Source of the DNA: CAVVIH01 sp963748295
GTDB taxonomy: Bacteria; Acidobacteriota; Vicinamibacteria; Vicinamibacterales; 2-12-FULL-66-21
DNA length: 64,000 nt
Direction of reading: 5' to 3'
Assembly (NCBI GenBank): GCA_963748295.1
Contig: CAVVIH010000001.1
Coordinates: forward strand, 434,001 to 498,000
Shown: positions 33,668 through 40,919 of the stretch, piece after piece
Layout of the letters: every line of letters begins with the position of its first letter
How positions within the stretch are numbered: position 1 is the stretch's first letter
Program-made: the position numbers and the translations under genes
The notes under the pieces: model-generated
Told to the model about the DNA's origin: nothing
The model's input: the letters and a program-made list of their open reading frames with translations, nothing else
Database searches by the model: none

Positions 33668-34455
33668 GAGAGTGCTGCGTCGTGAATCCAGCGGTGGGCG
33701 GGATCTTCGTGCAGCGCCAGCCGCCTCTGCTCCCCGGCCATGCCCCAGAGGTAATAGAGCCTGTATCCGGGAGGCGATGACACCGGGTGATAGCCGTAGG
33801 GCAACAGGACCGCGTCGCCATCTTTGACAGCGTGCGTGACCGACTCACCGCCGGAGGTGTAGAGCATCTGCTGGCCGAAGCCCTGGGGAGGATCGACGCG
33901 GTAGTAGTAGACCTCTTCGAGCGTCGGCTCGCCGTCGCGGCCGTCGTGCTTGTGCGGCGGAAAGCTGCTCCAGTGTCCCGGCGGATTGAACGTTTCGCCG
34001 ACCATGAGCCGCGACACATCCGCGTCGTCCACGAAGATGTCGTGCACTTCGCGCGAGTAGTTGCCGCGCCCGCGGGCATTGACCCGCACTCTGTCCGGCG
34101 TCACCAGTACCGGGTTGCCCGCCCGCGTCGCCGGCGTGGAGATGAGCACCGCCTCGAGAGCGGAGTCGGCTTTTACCTCCAGCCGCGCGCCGGGCGGCAG
34201 GTACAGCGCCGTCGCGCGTTCCTCGAAGACCCCGGCGCGGGCGACGGGCGACGACATCTCGCCGGCCGTGAACGTGCCGCGGCCCTGATGAAGCACCACG
34301 ATGGTCTCTTCGTCCTTGCTCGAGAAGTCGGCGACGCCGCCGGCGTCGAGCACGAGGCGTCGTGTGGTCAATTCGCGCGCGCCCGCATCGCCGCGTGCCT
34401 GCAGCACCTGCAGGCCTGGCGTGCGCGGCTTTCGAAACAGCGTGTCATTCAGCAT
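33664..34455 (-). CDS. KduI/IolB-family sugar isomerase (first gene of the uronate operon)
   Basis: This 263-residue double-cupin isomerase has FNPPGHWSSFPPHKHD, the IolB-type metal site, followed by EPTLEEVYYYRVDPPQGFG and VLLPYGYHPVSSPPGYRLYYLWGMAG. By sequence it is closer to IolB (5-deoxy-glucuronate isomerase) than to classical KduI. No inositol-catabolism genes are nearby, whereas kduD, eda and kdgK follow in the same operon, so I infer that it converts 5-keto-4-deoxyuronate to 2,5-diketo-3-deoxygluconate. GGGGAA lies just before the ATG at 34455. A second member of the family is encoded at 37898. Confidence 0.82.
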   Translation of the reverse strand: MLNDTLFRKPRTPGLQVLQARGDAGARELTTRRLVLDAGGVADFSSKDEETIVVLHQGRGTFTAGEMSSPVARAGVFEERATALYLPPGARLEVKADSALEAVLISTPATRAGNPVLVTPDRVRVNARGRGNYSREVHDIFVDDADVSRLMVGETFNPPGHWSSFPPHKHDGRDGEPTLEEVYYYRVDPPQGFGQQMLYTSGGESVTHAVKDGDAVLLPYGYHPVSSPPGYRLYYLWGMAGEQRRLALHEDPAHRWIHDAALS

Positions 34456-34542
34456 GGGTTCCCCAGGAATGTCGTTCAGCTTACGTCGGCCGGTCGAATA
34501 TCGGAAAGCATTAGCGGGTTACCGATCCCTGATCCCGGTCCG

Positions 34543-34631
34543 AGATCCGCGTCCCGTGATCTCAGAGAGATCCGCGTGAATCCGCGTTCCGTGATCTTAG
34601 AGAGATCCGCGTGAATCCGCGTCTCGTGATC
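34543..34631. repeat. Tandem repeat, 35-bp unit, ATCCGCGTGAATCCGCGTTC family
   Basis: Two full 35-bp units start at 34558 and 34593, each opening GATCTCAGAG or GATCTTAGAG followed by AGATCCGCGTGAATCCGCG. A partial unit lies before them and a third GATC lies at 34628. The unit shares 20 bp or more with the complement of the in-gene array of the ABC ATPase (25018-25220). It lies between two divergent operons, just upstream of the ROK-gene promoter. Confidence 0.8.
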
Positions 34632-34654
34632 AAGCCGCCGCCGCCCTTTTTTGC

Positions 34655-34683
34655 TTGACACATCCGCGTCACATCACTATTTT
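34655..34683 (+). promoter_or_regulatory. Sigma-70-type promoter for the ROK-gene operon
   Basis: A perfect -35 TTGACA (34655-34660) is followed after 17 bases by TATTTT (34678-34683), which matches four of six bases of the -10 consensus. It points toward the ROK regulator gene and leaves a leader of about 115 bases before ATG 34808. The 352-bp gap 34456-34807 holds this promoter and the tandem repeat. I could not locate a matching promoter for the divergent isomerase operon. Confidence 0.65.
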
Positions 34684-34807
34684 GTCCGCACTTGGGCCAA
34701 ATGCCCCGGCCGAAAAGGCTGGATTTCAGGGGAACTGGCCCAGGAAGGCCCTTCTGGTCTGGGCTTGAGGCGTGGTGATCGGGCCTTTTGTCGCAGCTTT
34801 GGACGAA

Positions 34808-36028
34808 ATGCGCAGAATCGACCCCCGGAAATTCCGTATCGCCACCCAGGGCACGTCGCGCGAGATCAACCGCCGCATCGTGCTGAGCCTCGTGCGCGCG
34901 CATCAGCCGATCTCCCGCGCGGACCTCGCCCGCGTGATGGGCGTCCGCCGCGGCGCCGTCAGCCTCATCGTCAACGACCTCCTTCGCGAACGGCTCGTCT
35001 TCGAGGGGGCAACCGGCGAGACGGTGCGCGGCCGCAAGCCGACCTTTCTGTATGTCGAATCACGGCGGCGATGCGTGGTTGCCGTCGATATCCGTGCGAG
35101 CCAGACCTACTTGATGGTGGCGGACCTGCTGGCCAAGCCGATCGGCGGCGTGGTGGGGATGGGGACCGTCCAGGATCCGAAGGCGATGGTGCCGGTCCTG
35201 GCCCGGAGGATCAAGGCGCTGCTCGCGGAACATCGCGATGCGGGCACCTGCGAGGGCATTGGCGTGGTGGTGCCCGGCATGGTCGAGCACTCGACGATGC
35301 GGGTGATCCATGCCCCGACGCTCGGCTGGCGGAACGTCGATTTGCGCGACGCGCTGGCGGCGGCGACGGGGCTTCCCGTGCAGATCGAGAATTCGGGACG
35401 TGCGTGCGCGCTCGCGCAGCTGTGGGCGATGCACGACGAGCACACGGCCGCGGGGGATCTCGCCTTCGTGACGGTCTCGGATGGACTCGGCGTAGGCGTG
35501 ATCGTCCAGGGCGAGGTGCTGCGCGGGCGCAACAACATCGCCGGGGAGTTCGGGCACGTCACGCTCGCGCTCGACGGCCCGCGCTGTTCCTGCGGCGCGA
35601 CCGGCTGCTGGGAAGCCTTCGTCTCGAACCGCGCGACGCTCGCCAGGTATTTCGGACGTCCGGCCGAGTCGGGCGGACCTGTTCCCTCGGAGCAGCGCTC
35701 GTTCACCATCGAGGATCTGCTCGCCCGCGCACGCGGCGGTGACGCGAAGGCCATGGCGGCGGTGCAGGCGACCGCGCGGTATCTCGGGCTCGGCCTCGCC
35801 AACCTCATCAACGTCCTCGATCCCGCACGCGTGTACATCGGCGGCGAGATCACGCAGGCGTGGGATCTGATCGAACAGACGATGCGCGCGGCGCTGGGGG
35901 AGCGCGCGCTGACTGCGGGCGCCGCGGCGACGACGATTCGCCCGGTCAGCGCCGGCGAGTATCCGCGCCTTCAAGGTGCGGCGGCACTCGTCACCGCGCC
36001 GGCATTCGCAGCTCCCGTGGTGGCGTGA
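34808..36028 (+). CDS. ROK-family transcriptional regulator
   Basis: This protein of about 406 residues has an N-terminal winged helix (INRRIVLSLVRAHQPISRAD, then LARVMGVRRGAVSLIVNDLL) and a C-terminal ROK sugar-kinase-like domain. ROK features are VVAVDIRASQTYLMVADLL, GIGVVVPGMVEHSTM and the zinc motif CSCGATGCWEA. NagC/XylR-type ROK proteins bind DNA and release it on sensing a sugar or sugar phosphate; whether this one keeps kinase activity is unknown. ATG 34808 is preferred over GTG 34772 because it places the helix-turn-helix near the N-terminus. Its TGA overlaps the ATG of the next gene. As first gene of the plus operon it is the likely regulator of both uronate operons. Confidence 0.88.
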   Translation: MRRIDPRKFRIATQGTSREINRRIVLSLVRAHQPISRADLARVMGVRRGAVSLIVNDLLRERLVFEGATGETVRGRKPTFLYVESRRRCVVAVDIRASQTYLMVADLLAKPIGGVVGMGTVQDPKAMVPVLARRIKALLAEHRDAGTCEGIGVVVPGMVEHSTMRVIHAPTLGWRNVDLRDALAAATGLPVQIENSGRACALAQLWAMHDEHTAAGDLAFVTVSDGLGVGVIVQGEVLRGRNNIAGEFGHVTLALDGPRCSCGATGCWEAFVSNRATLARYFGRPAESGGPVPSEQRSFTIEDLLARARGGDAKAMAAVQATARYLGLGLANLINVLDPARVYIGGEITQAWDLIEQTMRAALGERALTAGAAATTIRPVSAGEYPRLQGAAALVTAPAFAAPVVA

Positions 36029-37890
36029 TGAAGCTCAGACGCTGTCTCGTCGCGCTGGTTGCCGTTGCCACGGCCGGTGCGGCGCCGGCCCTCGAACCCG
36101 CCAACAACGGCGTCGTCGTGACGGCAGCCCTCGATCGCGAGATCCGGACCTTCCTCGCCGCCGAGCTCGAATCCCACCTCGCCGCCATTCAGTCGTTCAA
36201 TCCTGCGCCCGATCGCGTGCACGGGGCGCTCACGACCGGCGAGTTCACCTGGGGCACGTTCATGCGTTCGCTTGCGGCATACGCGCAGTTGACCGGCGCG
36301 TCGACGCTTGCCGAACGCGATCTTCCCAGGGCGATTGCCGAGGTCGGGCTCATCGAGGTGAGGCACGGCGGCACGCGCTTTTCGCAGTTGTACGCGGCGC
36401 AATCGCTGCGCCACTACGGCGGCGACCTCGGGTCCAACCACCTGTGGCAGTCGCTGTCGCCGGCCGAACGCGAGTCGTGGCGGACGCTGCTCGACGCGAC
36501 GCGTTTCTACGATCCGGTGAAACGCGAAGTGATCAACCTGCCCGAGAACTATCTCGGCGTCGCGGCGCGCATCGCGGCGATGGCGTGGGAGACCAAGCTC
36601 CTCACCGATCGCACGCTGCTCGATACGTTGCTCGACAGGGCCGCGCGGCAGTTCACGAGCGGCGCGTTGTACGCCGACGACGCGGTGCCGACGGGAAGGT
36701 TCGACCGCTACTCGAACGAGTACGCGAGATTCATCTGGGACGCGGCGGAGATCGCCGGCCGCACGGATGTGATGGACGCGCTCCGTCCCTCGCTGAAGGT
36801 GCAGATGCGCCTCTGGTGGGATCTGCTCGCCTCTGACGGCTACGGTTATCAATGGGGCCGCAGCCTCGGCGTCGTCGGCTATCTGGACACGATCGACATC
36901 GCCGGTTTCCTTGCTGCGAAGCCGGAATTCAGGCCGGCGCCGCTCGATCAGATCGCGTCCGCGTACTACAACGCCTGGCGATGGCTGCGGCGGGATTACA
37001 AGGACACGCGTCATCTGCTCTCGGTCTTCGATTTCGGGCGCGGGAACTACGGTTATATCAACCGCGAGCGGGAGTGGCAGCAGACGACGGGATTCTTCGG
37101 AAAGCTTGCGCACGCGCATCGGCTGCTGTCGTCTGCGTTGAGCGATGCCGGCATCGATCGATTCCCTTCGGCGCCGACCCTCGCGCCGGTCGCGCGCTTC
37201 GAGCCATTTCAGCTGTCGGGTCGTCAGGCGGGCGTGTGGGTCGTGCGGAACAGCGCGCTGCGGTTTGCGCTGCCGTTCACGACCGGCACGCGTCCGGGCG
37301 TCGCCGACTACCTCCCGGCGCCGCACGGCCTGCCCGGGTTTGCCGCGCCGGTCGAGCAGATCGTGCCTTCGCTCGTGCCGTTCATCGAATTGTCCGATGG
37401 GCGGACCCTCGTCGCCGCCGATGGAGCCGATCGCATCGACGCCGCCCCGGACGGGAGAAGCGTGAAGGCCACGTGGACGCGCTGGGCGCAGGTTGGCGGC
37501 CGTGCGTCCGAGCTGGTCGATCCAGGCCTCACGGCGCAGGTCGAATGGCGCCTCGATGGCTCGTCGCTCTCGCGCCAGGAGCGACTGACGGCGTCAGCCC
37601 CGGCGATGATTCGGACGTGGCGCGTGGCCGTGCCCGCGACCGGGTCGCACTGGCAAACGACGTCAGGCTCGCCGCGGAGCGATGTCTTCAGCGGCAGCGA
37701 AGGACAACTCGCCGTCACCGTGACGCAGAGCGACTGGCCGATTTCCGTGCGCGGCTACGCGACCGGCGATTCGCCGCTCGGCCGAGGCGCGCGCGGGCCG
37801 ATTCCGTTTCATCTTCAGCTCGAGGCGCGGGACATCGCGCTCGCAGCCGGCAAGCCGCAGGGCTGGACGCTGCGCCTGGCGCTCGAGTAG
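36028..37890 (+). CDS. Exported all-alpha-domain protein, possible polysaccharide lyase (DUF2264-like)
   Basis: This 620-residue protein has a signal peptide (MKLRRCLVALVAVATAGAAP). The N-terminal two-thirds look alpha-helical like an (alpha/alpha) toroid, with YAAQSLRHYGGDLGSN, INLPENYLGVAARIAAMAWE and YGYQWGRSLGVVGYLDTIDI. The rest is beta-rich. It recalls DUF2264 and (alpha/alpha)6 lyases, but I cannot name the family with certainty or assign catalytic residues. Its position, overlapping the ROK regulator by one base and followed 7 bp later by an isomerase gene and then kdgF, makes a lyase that releases unsaturated uronates the best guess. That is inference from context. Confidence 0.6.
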   Translation: MKLRRCLVALVAVATAGAAPALEPANNGVVVTAALDREIRTFLAAELESHLAAIQSFNPAPDRVHGALTTGEFTWGTFMRSLAAYAQLTGASTLAERDLPRAIAEVGLIEVRHGGTRFSQLYAAQSLRHYGGDLGSNHLWQSLSPAERESWRTLLDATRFYDPVKREVINLPENYLGVAARIAAMAWETKLLTDRTLLDTLLDRAARQFTSGALYADDAVPTGRFDRYSNEYARFIWDAAEIAGRTDVMDALRPSLKVQMRLWWDLLASDGYGYQWGRSLGVVGYLDTIDIAGFLAAKPEFRPAPLDQIASAYYNAWRWLRRDYKDTRHLLSVFDFGRGNYGYINREREWQQTTGFFGKLAHAHRLLSSALSDAGIDRFPSAPTLAPVARFEPFQLSGRQAGVWVVRNSALRFALPFTTGTRPGVADYLPAPHGLPGFAAPVEQIVPSLVPFIELSDGRTLVAADGADRIDAAPDGRSVKATWTRWAQVGGRASELVDPGLTAQVEWRLDGSSLSRQERLTASAPAMIRTWRVAVPATGSHWQTTSGSPRSDVFSGSEGQLAVTVTQSDWPISVRGYATGDSPLGRGARGPIPFHLQLEARDIALAAGKPQGWTLRLALE

Positions 37891-37897
37891 GTGAGCC

Positions 37898-38731
37898 ATG
37901 GAGACCTATCCGATCTCTTCCGCAGGCTGCATCGTCCGCAACACGGGCGCCCGGAAGGGCCGCACGCAGGCGGTTGCGCCGGGACTGGTCGCCTCGCGGC
38001 ATCTCCACTACGGCCGTGTCGTGCTCGATGCCGGCGATGCGCCGCTGCGGTTCAACACCGCGGGGCTGGAGACCGGCTTCATCGCGCTCCGCGGTTCCGC
38101 GTCCATCCAAGCCGATGGCCGTGCGTTCACCCTCGATCGCTACGACGCGCTCTACGTGCCGCGCGAGACGCAGGTGGAAATCGGGGCCGGCAGTGATGGC
38201 TGCGATCTCGCTGAAATCGCCGCTCCGGTCGAGGGCAAGTATCCCGCGCAGTTCGTCGACTTCGACGAGGTCCAGAAAAATCCTGGCCTTCACTTCGCCG
38301 CCGGCGGACCCGCAAACCAGCGTGATCTGAACATCCTCATCGGCAAGAACGTCGAGGCAGGACGCATTCTCGCCGGCGTGACGTTCAGCGCGCCGGGCAA
38401 CTGGACGTCGTGGCCGCCGCACGAGCACGCCGCGATGCTGGAAGAGGCATACCTCTACATCGACATGCCGGCGCCGGCGTTTGGCGTCCAGCTCGTCTAC
38501 ACGAATTCGTCCGAGCCGGAGCTTGCGACCATCGTTCGCGAAGGCGATGTCGTGCTGATGCCGAAGGGGTATCACCCGAACGTCGCGGCGCCGGGCGGCG
38601 CCATCAATTTCCTGTGGATGATGGCGGCGAATCGCGAGCGTGAGGACCGGCAGTTCGGCGTCGTCAACGTGCAGCCGGAGTACGCGGCCTCGGGATCGGG
38701 TCTCGACAAGGGCCGCGCAGAACGCAAATGA
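37898..38731 (+). CDS. KduI/IolB-family sugar isomerase (second copy)
   Basis: This 277-residue double-cupin isomerase has FSAPGNWTSWPPHEHAAMLE, the metal-site region, and VVLMPKGYHPNVAAPGGAIN. It differs clearly from the copy at 33664 (longer, with WPPHEHA in place of FPPHKHD), so the two could isomerise different deoxy-keto-uronates. Its TGA overlaps the ATG of the KdgF gene (38728-38731). Classical KduI is about 278 residues, close to this length. The likely job is the 5-keto-4-deoxyuronate isomerase step. Confidence 0.8.
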   Translation: METYPISSAGCIVRNTGARKGRTQAVAPGLVASRHLHYGRVVLDAGDAPLRFNTAGLETGFIALRGSASIQADGRAFTLDRYDALYVPRETQVEIGAGSDGCDLAEIAAPVEGKYPAQFVDFDEVQKNPGLHFAAGGPANQRDLNILIGKNVEAGRILAGVTFSAPGNWTSWPPHEHAAMLEEAYLYIDMPAPAFGVQLVYTNSSEPELATIVREGDVVLMPKGYHPNVAAPGGAINFLWMMAANREREDRQFGVVNVQPEYAASGSGLDKGRAERK

Positions 38732-39108
38732 CCGGACCCAACGGCAGCGTGTTTCAGCATTGCGACTGGTCGTCGATCCCGGTCGAGCAGATCGCCGACG
38801 GCATCGAGCGCCAGATGATCTGGGGCGAGCAGCTGATGGTCTGCCGGCTGCGCATCGCGCCGCGCGTGGTGACGGCCATCCACGCGCATCCGCACGAGCA
38901 GATCACGCTCGTCGAGCGCGGCACCGTCCGCTTCACGGTTGCCGGACAGGAGCGCGTGTCCTCGGCGGGCGACGTGCTTCACTTCCCGTCGCAGTGCGAG
39001 CACGGCGCGACGATGCTCGAGGAAGAAGTGGTCCTGATCGACATCTTTTCACCGGTCCGCGAGGAGTTCCTTCCATCCAGATTTCCATCCGTGGGAGCAG
39101 GCCTATGA
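38728..39108 (+). CDS. kdgF: KdgF-like cupin (unsaturated uronate linearisation)
   Basis: This 126-residue single cupin has HAHPHEQIT (52-60) and a second histidine at CEH (H92), with GTVRFTVAGQER, GDVLHFPSQCEHGA and the closing phrase IDIFSPVREEFL. The spacing, length and ending match KdgF, the enzyme that speeds conversion of 4,5-unsaturated galacturonate or related products of pectin and alginate lyases into 5-keto-4-deoxyuronate. It overlaps both neighbours by 4 bp (ATGA at each end). This gene is the strongest single clue that the operon handles lyase products. Confidence 0.85.
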   Translation: MTGPNGSVFQHCDWSSIPVEQIADGIERQMIWGEQLMVCRLRIAPRVVTAIHAHPHEQITLVERGTVRFTVAGQERVSSAGDVLHFPSQCEHGATMLEEEVVLIDIFSPVREEFLPSRFPSVGAGL

Positions 39109-39497
39109 ATGCATCACTTCCGATTCGTGACGCCGACAAGCGCGCAGCTCTCGAAGAGGTGCTGAAGAGCGCTACGTTCATTCGCGCGAGCCAGGTGCGC
39201 AACTTTCTTCGCTACATCTGTGAGATGGAATTTGCCGGCCGGGCAGCGACACTGCACGAATACCTCATTGGCGTCGAGGCGTTGGGCCGTCCGACCGCCT
39301 ACTCGACCGAGGACGATTCGAGCGTGCGCCGCCGCGCCTACGCGCTCCGGCAGAAGCTCGAGCAGGTTTATGAGACCGAGCTTGCCGACGCGCCGATCAG
39401 GATCGACGTGCCGAAGGGCAGCTACGTCCCGCGGTTCACGCCCGTCTTCAGCCGGCGCGGCTCCGACGTGGAGTGCCGGGCCGGAATGCAGGCATGA
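39105..39497 (+). CDS. Small stand-alone protein matching the N-terminal domain of Acidobacteria multi-domain regulators
   Basis: This 130-residue protein is entirely covered by one domain: VLKSATFIRASQVRNFLRYI, then GRAATLHEYLIGVEALGRPT, DDSSVRRRAYALRQKLEQVY and PIRIDVPKGSYVPRF. In Acidobacteria this domain usually precedes a membrane segment and TPR, WD40 or TolB-like repeats in much longer proteins. Here it stands alone in a glycan operon, with 4-bp ATGA overlaps at both ends (39105-39108 and 39494-39497). There is no membrane helix and no obvious catalytic site. A regulatory role by DNA or protein contact is a guess. Confidence 0.75.
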   Translation: MNASLPIRDADKRAALEEVLKSATFIRASQVRNFLRYICEMEFAGRAATLHEYLIGVEALGRPTAYSTEDDSSVRRRAYALRQKLEQVYETELADAPIRIDVPKGSYVPRFTPVFSRRGSDVECRAGMQA

Positions 39498-40919
39498 CGG
39501 CTCGCGTCGCCTGCGCGTCGCTGATCGTGGCGATCGCGACCCTGTGTGTGCCGTCGGCCGCCATCGAGCAGGTGCCGCAGCCCCGTTCGACAAGCTCAGG
39601 GCAGGCGGATCCGGCTCGCGCGGAGCGGCTGGCCTGGTTTCATCAGGCCAAGTACGGGCTGTTCATCCATTGGGGCCTGTACGCGATTCCGGCTGGCGAG
39701 TGGAAAGGGAAGCGCATACCGGGCATCGGCGAGTGGATCATGAACCGCGCCCGCATCCCTGTTCGCGAGTACGAGCAGCTTGCAAAGCAGTTCAACCCGG
39801 TGAAGTTCAACGCCGAGGAATGGGTGCAGCTCGCGAAGGACGCGGGCATGAAGTACATCGTGATCACGTCCAAGCACCACGATGGCTTTGCGCTCTACGG
39901 GTCGAAGGTCAGCAAGTACAACATCGTCGATGCCACCCCGTTCAAGCGCGATGCGCTGAAGGAGCTGGCGGCGGCGTGCGCGAAGCACAACATGCCGCTC
40001 GGGTTCTACTATTCGCAGGCGCAGGACTGGCACGATCCCAACGGCGCCGGCAACAGCTGGGACTTCGGCCCCAACGACAAGAAGGACTTCGACAAGTACC
40101 TCAGGGAAAAAGCGGAGCCGCAGGTCCGTGAGCTGCTGACCGATTACGGCCCTGTTGCGCTCGTCTGGTTCGACACGCCTCAGATGATGGACGCCGCGCG
40201 GGCCCAGCGCTTCACCGACATCGTCCGCTCGCTCCAGCCGAAGACGCTGATCGACGGGCGCCTCGGCGCCGCCGGCGACTACGTGACCACGGGAGACAAC
40301 GTCATCCCGCCCGACGTGCAGAGCGACGCGTGGGAGGTGCCCGCCACGACCAATCACACGTGGGGATACAAGACCTACGACCACGACTGGAAGTCGCCAG
40401 GGCAGATCACGTTCAAGCTCGTCGACATCGTCAGCAAAGGCGGGAACTATCTCCTGAACGTCGGGCCGATGGCCGACGGCATCATTCCCGCGTCCGAGCC
40501 AGGACCTCCTGCGCGCGGTGGGCGAGTGGCTGAAGGTCAACGGCGAAGCCGTTTACGGCGCGGGTCCGACGCCTTTCGGCGATGAGCTCGGCGAGCCGAG
40601 CGGGAAAGGCGCGAAGGATTTACGGGGACAGCCGCTCATGCTCGCGCGCACCGAGTGGCGCGTCACGACGAAGCCTGGCAAGTTGTATTTCACGTTCTTC
40701 GTCGAGCCGCGTGCGCCGTTCGAGCTGCCGGCGATGAAGAACACGGTCAAACGGGCCTATCGGCTGGCCGACGGCGCCGCGATCGACACGAAAGTCGACG
40801 GCGGGCGCACATTTCTCAACATCGAACGCCCCATCTTCGACCCGATGGCTACGGTCATCGTCGTCGAAATCGACGGGGCACGGGTCATCAGGGGAACTGA
40901 GCAGGGAGGAGGAGGCTGA
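39494..40919 (+). CDS. Alpha-L-fucosidase (GH29), exported, with one frameshift
   Basis: Joined over one indel the protein has about 474 residues. A signal peptide (MTARVACASLIVAIATLCVP) is followed by the GH29 barrel. Signatures are RLAWFHQAKYGLFIHWGLYA, YIVITSKHHDGFALYGS and VALVWFDTPQMM, with the probable nucleophile D227, then GGNYLLNVGPMADG. The frame breaks at about 40499: reading GAG-C-CAG-GAC as a one-base insertion restores LLRAVGEWLKVNGEAVYG and the rest to TGA 40917-40919. Start ATG 39494 overlaps the upstream stop (ATGA). Residues about 30-38 (PRSTSSGQA) come from a repeat copy. It would remove alpha-linked fucose from the glycan targeted by this operon. Confidence 0.88.
39582..39608. 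repeat. GTTCGACAAGCTCAGGGCAGG repeat, copy 3 (inside fucosidase)
   Basis: The sequence CCCCGTTCGACAAGCTCAGG then GCAGGCGG resembles the two other copies (20327-20353 and 27065-27096, with CTCGCTGCGCTC replaced by AAG). It is in frame immediately after the fucosidase signal peptide, where an insert is least harmful. Confidence 0.65.

Noticed and set aside
33664..34455. Inositol catabolism (IolB in its usual pathway)
   Set aside because: No iolC, iolD, iolE or iolG homologue lies nearby, whereas kduD, eda and kdgK follow directly.
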